Origin: DIGJ01 sp031553075
GTDB lineage: Bacteria; Bacillota; Clostridia; Lachnospirales; Lachnospiraceae
Assembly (NCBI GenBank): GCA_031553075.1
Contig: JAVBLX010000003.1
Span: 1 to 64,000, forward strand
DNA length: 64,000 nt
Direction of reading: 5' to 3'
The position numbers were made by a program, and so were the translations under genes. The notes beneath the pieces were generated by a model. That model made no database searches, was not told the origin of the DNA, and saw only the letters and a list, made by a program, of their open reading frames with translations. Below are positions 60,349-64,000 of the stretch, piece after piece (position 1 is the stretch's first letter; the number at the start of each line of letters is the position of its first letter).

Positions 60349-60569
60349 CTGCCATTGGAATAAACTTTAAAGCCTTGCCGTTTTAGGTTCTGAGTCTGTT
60401 GCTTGAGTTGAATAATGCTTTTGCAGTGATCGCACCGAAGTTCGGCATATCCTTTCTTCTCAACGGCATAAATCCCAAACGGTACCTGTTCTGAAGCTAT
60501 TTTTAACAATCCCTCAAACTCCGTTTGTCCCATCTTGTAAGTTCGGTTCATTACCTTTACCTTCATCAC
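60345..60569 (-). CDS. Small phage protein with CxxC
   Basis: 74 residues, MKVKVMNRTYKMGQTEFEGLL ... ELRCDHCKSIIQLKQQTQNLKRQG. One CDHC pair and a basic end suggest a mini zinc-binding or nucleic-acid-binding protein, but a second Cys pair is lacking. It overlaps both the portal stop and the minor head start by four bases, so is translated with them. Confidence 0.65.
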   Translation of the reverse strand: MMKVKVMNRTYKMGQTEFEGLLKIASEQVPFGIYAVEKKGYAELRCDHCKSIIQLKQQTQNLKRQGFKVYSNGR

Positions 60570-62215
60570 ATTCCCTCCTCAATGAAACTCTCAGCACTTT
60601 CCCTTGAAATACCCAATGTACTGGTAATAATGGAAATCGCCTCACCTCTTGTTATGCTGCCTTCTTTCACCATCCTTATTACATTCATAAGTGAAGCAAT
60701 CTGCGCACCGTTTAGTTTTGTTGCCGTGGAATCACTATTTCCCTCGATATCTACACTGTCCAAATTTACTCCTGGTTCAGATAACGTCGCAATTCCCTGT
60801 TCAGCTTTCAGGCGCTTTACCTCTTCCTCTTTGTCTTCATCAGACATAGTATCACCATATAACTCATCTACGGACTTTTCAATACTCATTACCTGGGCTT
60901 GCCTTGCTTTGGATACCGTATCTACCGTACTATTGAAATCAGGTGAAGCATACTCACCAAAAGAAACTGACGCCTCATATTGTCCAGGAGTCTTTCCCAC
61001 CATAAGGTCGTTGACCCTCATGGTCGTATTCATTACCATTGGAATTGTGATTGTAAGAGCATCAACAATCTTGCCCCTGACATGCATGGTTATCTTTTCT
61101 TTTTCCCGTTGAGCCTCCGCATTGTCGGTTTTCTTCAGGTCGATTCCCATAGTCGCCGGCGATATGATTCCTTGCAAGACGATATCAAGAAAGCTACTGT
61201 AGCTATTCATATATGCCTCATATGTAATCTGTGGCTGAGATACGTCTATTGTTGCCTTTTTCCCCTCTTCAAATGAGGACTCAATTGCAATAAAGTCATT
61301 ATCAAATGGATTGGCTGCCATCACTTCCCCCGTTTCGGGATTCCGTGGAATCAAATCTTTAGGAATATAGCGTTTAATTCTTCCCAGTCGAACCGCATCC
61401 AGCCATTGACTGATTACTTCATCCAAAGCGTCCAGCACATCTGACTTTGTATCAAACAGCGCCTTGCCCCGCCCTTTCCATTTTCCGGATTTAAATATCA
61501 AGAAGGGAACGCCCATGATGAAATCGCCATTAAACTTCGTATCTTCCAGTCCAATTGTTTCCTCCACCCTATCAAGAGGGCATTCCTTACCTTTGCTGTC
61601 ATACAGCTTATAGTTTATATACCCTTTACCATACGTTTCCTCCAATCGGAACGTTTCATTTCCTTTGGCGTAGTTGGTATAGAATTTTATTTCAATCAAT
61701 CTTCCATACCTGGTATTGAATGCCACGTTATCCATCTCGTAAAATTGAATGACCGGGTATTTACTTACTTCGTCCGTGAATATCTTAAATGCACCATCCC
61801 CCAAAGCAAGAGCCATCTGAACCGCTTCCCCAATCATTTCAATAAATTGGTTATCCGCTGTTATTAAATCCCACAAGTCCTTTATTGGGGTAAACTCTCC
61901 CTCTTCTCCAAAGTCCATGCTATCCAGATCAGTTGTGATGATATCCTTGTAACGGTCCACCACCATACTCACAATGCCACTATGAATCTTTCGTACCTGA
62001 CCATTGGGTGATGCCGCCCAAAATCTTGATTTATCCGTATCCCAGCGCATGGTCCCTTTGAAAAACTGGTCAAGTTCTGCCGGTTCTCCGTTATACCATA
62101 TTCTATTTTTTTGAATGTTCTGCTGGAAGGTATACGCTTCCGTTATGGAGATTTCCTTATCCTTTGCCGGAATAATTTTGAGTAGACGAATAACCATATT
62201 TTGAATCCAGTTCAT
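60566..62215 (-). CDS. Portal protein
   Basis: 549 residues, SPP1 gp6-like portal: AVQMALALGDGAFKIFTDE...VIQFYEMDNVAFNTRYGRLIEIKFYTNY and later KTDNAEAQREKEKITMHVRGKIVDAL. The 12-mer ring is the DNA channel and packaging motor base. Starts four bases after terminase. Confidence 0.9.
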   Translation of the reverse strand: MNWIQNMVIRLLKIIPAKDKEISITEAYTFQQNIQKNRIWYNGEPAELDQFFKGTMRWDTDKSRFWAASPNGQVRKIHSGIVSMVVDRYKDIITTDLDSMDFGEEGEFTPIKDLWDLITADNQFIEMIGEAVQMALALGDGAFKIFTDEVSKYPVIQFYEMDNVAFNTRYGRLIEIKFYTNYAKGNETFRLEETYGKGYINYKLYDSKGKECPLDRVEETIGLEDTKFNGDFIMGVPFLIFKSGKWKGRGKALFDTKSDVLDALDEVISQWLDAVRLGRIKRYIPKDLIPRNPETGEVMAANPFDNDFIAIESSFEEGKKATIDVSQPQITYEAYMNSYSSFLDIVLQGIISPATMGIDLKKTDNAEAQREKEKITMHVRGKIVDALTITIPMVMNTTMRVNDLMVGKTPGQYEASVSFGEYASPDFNSTVDTVSKARQAQVMSIEKSVDELYGDTMSDEDKEEEVKRLKAEQGIATLSEPGVNLDSVDIEGNSDSTATKLNGAQIASLMNVIRMVKEGSITRGEAISIITSTLGISRESAESFIEEGM

Positions 62216-62219
62216 CTTA

Positions 62220-63617
62220 TCACGCTCCTAACTTATACATTGTTTCTGCTACTCCTGTGGTAGTGTCCTGGGCGTCATCGTGTTTGTTTTCGCCCTCTCT
62301 TTGATATTTTGCCATTTCTTTGTAATACTCTGGCCATTTATCCCGCCAATTTACTGGGAAATAAATATGTTCCATCACCCAGGGAGCATTGGAAAGGATC
62401 CGTGCTTTCTTGTTCTTGGATTGATGGAACCAGGTAAACACAGTTATAAAATTCTTTATTTCTTCGGAAATCCGTCTGACATTTCTTGCAAAACCGGAAC
62501 CACCATTGTTGGATTCCACTCTGGCATTATTGACCTTGTACTCCTTATGTCTTTTTGCAACTTCCTTTTCAGTCTTCTCCATAGGCTCCCTGGTAAAATA
62601 AACATCAAGGATATATGCTTCTTTTCGATAAACACCCCAAATGATACTGCAAAGATAATCAGTGCCCTCATCTGCGGTATCGGTGTAGCTGTATATACCT
62701 TCAAATAAGCTGTTGCCCTGCTCATCCACTGGAAGCTTCGTGTAGGTCTTAAATGAACTATACAGACGCCCCTTGAGGTCAATCGGCTCCTGTTGATAGT
62801 TGGCACTGGCAATGTCCTCACCCATGGCTTTAATTTTGGCTAAGTAAGACCTGTAAGATAACACTTCACTACAGAGCATTTCTTTTGTTTCAGGGTTCAG
62901 CAGGGCTTTCATTGATACATGGCGTATTTTTGCGCCTTGCTCCTTATAATGTTCCAACGCTCTTCCGGCCAGATCATCGCTTGCCCACCTAGTCATGATG
63001 ATAATAATCTTCCCGCCCTCTTCCAGACGAGACAACATAGTATTCGTGAACCAGTCCCAATGCTTTTCCTTTACACCCTCGTTATTGGCTTCCTCTGCAT
63101 TCTTAATCAGGTCATCAATAATCAGTAACGATGCACCAAATCCGGTAGCGGTTCCGGTGGGGGAAGTGGCAAGGTAATTATTATATCCACCCTCCAGGCT
63201 CCAGAGATTCATAGCACCATCGCCTTGCTTAATTTTCACACCAGGAAACACATCAGAGAATACCGGTTTATATTTATCGCCCTTGACCTCTTGTATGTCA
63301 TTCCTGACATTTTTGGAGAACATAGTGGATAAAGTTTCATTGTAGGAACCTGTCATTATCTTTTGGGCAGGGTCATTGCCAAGAGCCCATTCCACAAGCA
63401 AGCCTACTGTCCTTGATTTTCCGTGTCTGGGCGGCTCGTTTACGATCATTACTTCATCGTCTGATCTTATAAAGTCTTGAAACTCATTACACAGGTCAAT
63501 CAGGTACTGACGGTCGCTCTTGTAGAAACTCGGAGCTTTCAGTTGGCAATAAAAAAAGAACTCACGCTTTGCAAGTTCTATCTTGGCACCTAGTTCTAAT
63601 AATTTTCTATCCATCAC
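62220..63617 (-). CDS. Terminase large subunit
   Basis: 465 residues. ATPase: Walker A-like PPRHGKSRT (about 62-70), Walker B LLIIDDLI, coupling motif TRWASDD. Nuclease (RNase H-like): YTDTADEGTDYLC, RVESNNGG, and late HDDAQD. Cuts concatemers and powers packaging, probably headful type as in SPP1-like phages (inference). It overlaps the small subunit by 11 bases. Confidence 0.93.
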   Translation of the reverse strand: MMDRKLLELGAKIELAKREFFFYCQLKAPSFYKSDRQYLIDLCNEFQDFIRSDDEVMIVNEPPRHGKSRTVGLLVEWALGNDPAQKIMTGSYNETLSTMFSKNVRNDIQEVKGDKYKPVFSDVFPGVKIKQGDGAMNLWSLEGGYNNYLATSPTGTATGFGASLLIIDDLIKNAEEANNEGVKEKHWDWFTNTMLSRLEEGGKIIIIMTRWASDDLAGRALEHYKEQGAKIRHVSMKALLNPETKEMLCSEVLSYRSYLAKIKAMGEDIASANYQQEPIDLKGRLYSSFKTYTKLPVDEQGNSLFEGIYSYTDTADEGTDYLCSIIWGVYRKEAYILDVYFTREPMEKTEKEVAKRHKEYKVNNARVESNNGGSGFARNVRRISEEIKNFITVFTWFHQSKNKKARILSNAPWVMEHIYFPVNWRDKWPEYYKEMAKYQREGENKHDDAQDTTTGVAETMYKLGA

Positions 63618-64000
63618 TTATCAGCTTCTTTAGTTCTTCGGTTGTTAGCTCCGCATATGGGTTATTCATGTTCACATCACCAGATAACTCCATTTTGTCC
63701 TTCCACATACCCAGATGCCGACCAGCCAATTCCAATGAACCTTTCTTGTCGATTAGTTTATATTTTTTTACATACCCAACAAACACTCGGTCTTCACCAG
63801 TTCCCTCAAAAGTTTCCTGTACTTCCAGGCCAGCAATGCAAGCTGCCGTCATGTCATCCAGTTCAGTAATATCCTTCGGACTGCCATTCTCATGAAATAG
63901 CTTGCGTGGGTCGAAGAATGCTAATTTTTCAAGCTCTTTTAGCACCCTGTCCTGGGTTATCCCTGTCCGTTTCTCTCTGGCTTTCATTCGCCCATTTACA
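63607..64000 (-). CDS. Terminase small subunit (5' end outside window)
   Basis: Visible frame gives VNGRMKAREKRTGITQDRVLKELEKLAFFDPRKLF...LTTEELKKLISDG, the central and C-terminal part of Terminase_2. The frame is open to the window edge without a suitable start (ATG 63987 would drop the N-terminal DNA-binding HTH), so the true start lies to the right. It recognises phage DNA for packaging. Confidence 0.85.
   Translation of the reverse strand, partial: VNGRMKAREKRTGITQDRVLKELEKLAFFDPRKLFHENGSPKDITELDDMTAACIAGLEVQETFEGTGEDRVFVGYVKKYKLIDKKGSLELAGRHLGMWKDKMELSGDVNMNNPYAELTTEELKKLISDG

Overview
The window looks like a chromosome segment of an anaerobic, probably spore-forming Clostridia member, most likely Lachnospiraceae. 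This rests on a CwlD-type amidase, a long clostridial SRP RNA, type I pullulanase, the selenium-dependent molybdenum hydroxylase gene set, a CD3324-type small protein, AGGAGG ribosome sites, and a SPP1/TP901-like prophage. This is inference from gene content; no rRNA or other species marker is present.

Region by region. (1) 1-4850, very AT-rich, + strand: a remnant of a phosphonate biosynthesis cluster. It holds a 5'-truncated aldehyde dehydrogenase, phosphoenolpyruvate mutase, phosphonopyruvate decarboxylase, then pyrB-pyrI (aspartate carbamoyltransferase catalytic and regulatory chains) with no other pyrimidine genes. The combination suggests a phosphonoacetate-derived inhibitor of aspartate carbamoyltransferase (the synthetic inhibitor PALA has this chemistry), with pyrBI as self-resistance. 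(2) 4850-9060: CwlD-like amidase, then an Agr-type sensor kinase/LytTR regulator facing a truncated agrB across two AgrA-like direct repeats. (3) 9119-20519: a selenium-dependent molybdenum hydroxylase locus (xanthine dehydrogenase-like enzyme, MobA-like protein, YedF, YqeB, YqeC, SelD, DUF3343, class V aminotransferase, GltA-like flavoprotein). (4) 20880-42225: housekeeping and accessory genes: chemotaxis-like pair, pullulanase, MarR/XRE regulators, a polar amino-acid ABC transporter whose binding protein is circularly permuted, CBS-pyrophosphatase, SRP RNA, TadA, PlsC, and a cobalamin-riboswitch unit encoding a DUF4430 protein and an ECF S component. (5) 42252 to the right edge: a prophage integrated at the 3' end of a tRNA-Lys gene. 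Its late genes all read leftward: terminase, portal, minor head protein with a C-terminal zinc peptidase-like domain, scaffold, capsid, connectors, tail, tape measure, tail fibres, holin, endolysin, then cargo genes next to the attachment site. Integrase and early genes must lie to the right of the window.

Strongest observations: an invertible tail-fibre cassette (45690-46293) with a silent alternative C-terminus bounded by perfect 16-bp inverted repeats in the same reading frame; the phosphonate-plus-pyrBI cluster; a circularly permuted solute-binding protein; a minor head protein fused to an HETGH peptidase-like domain with a small overlapping gene behind it; a LexA-like double operator driving a second tail-fibre-like gene that sits between two copies of the endolysin 3' end; and a family of hairpins placed directly against the ribosome-binding sites of several chromosomal genes.
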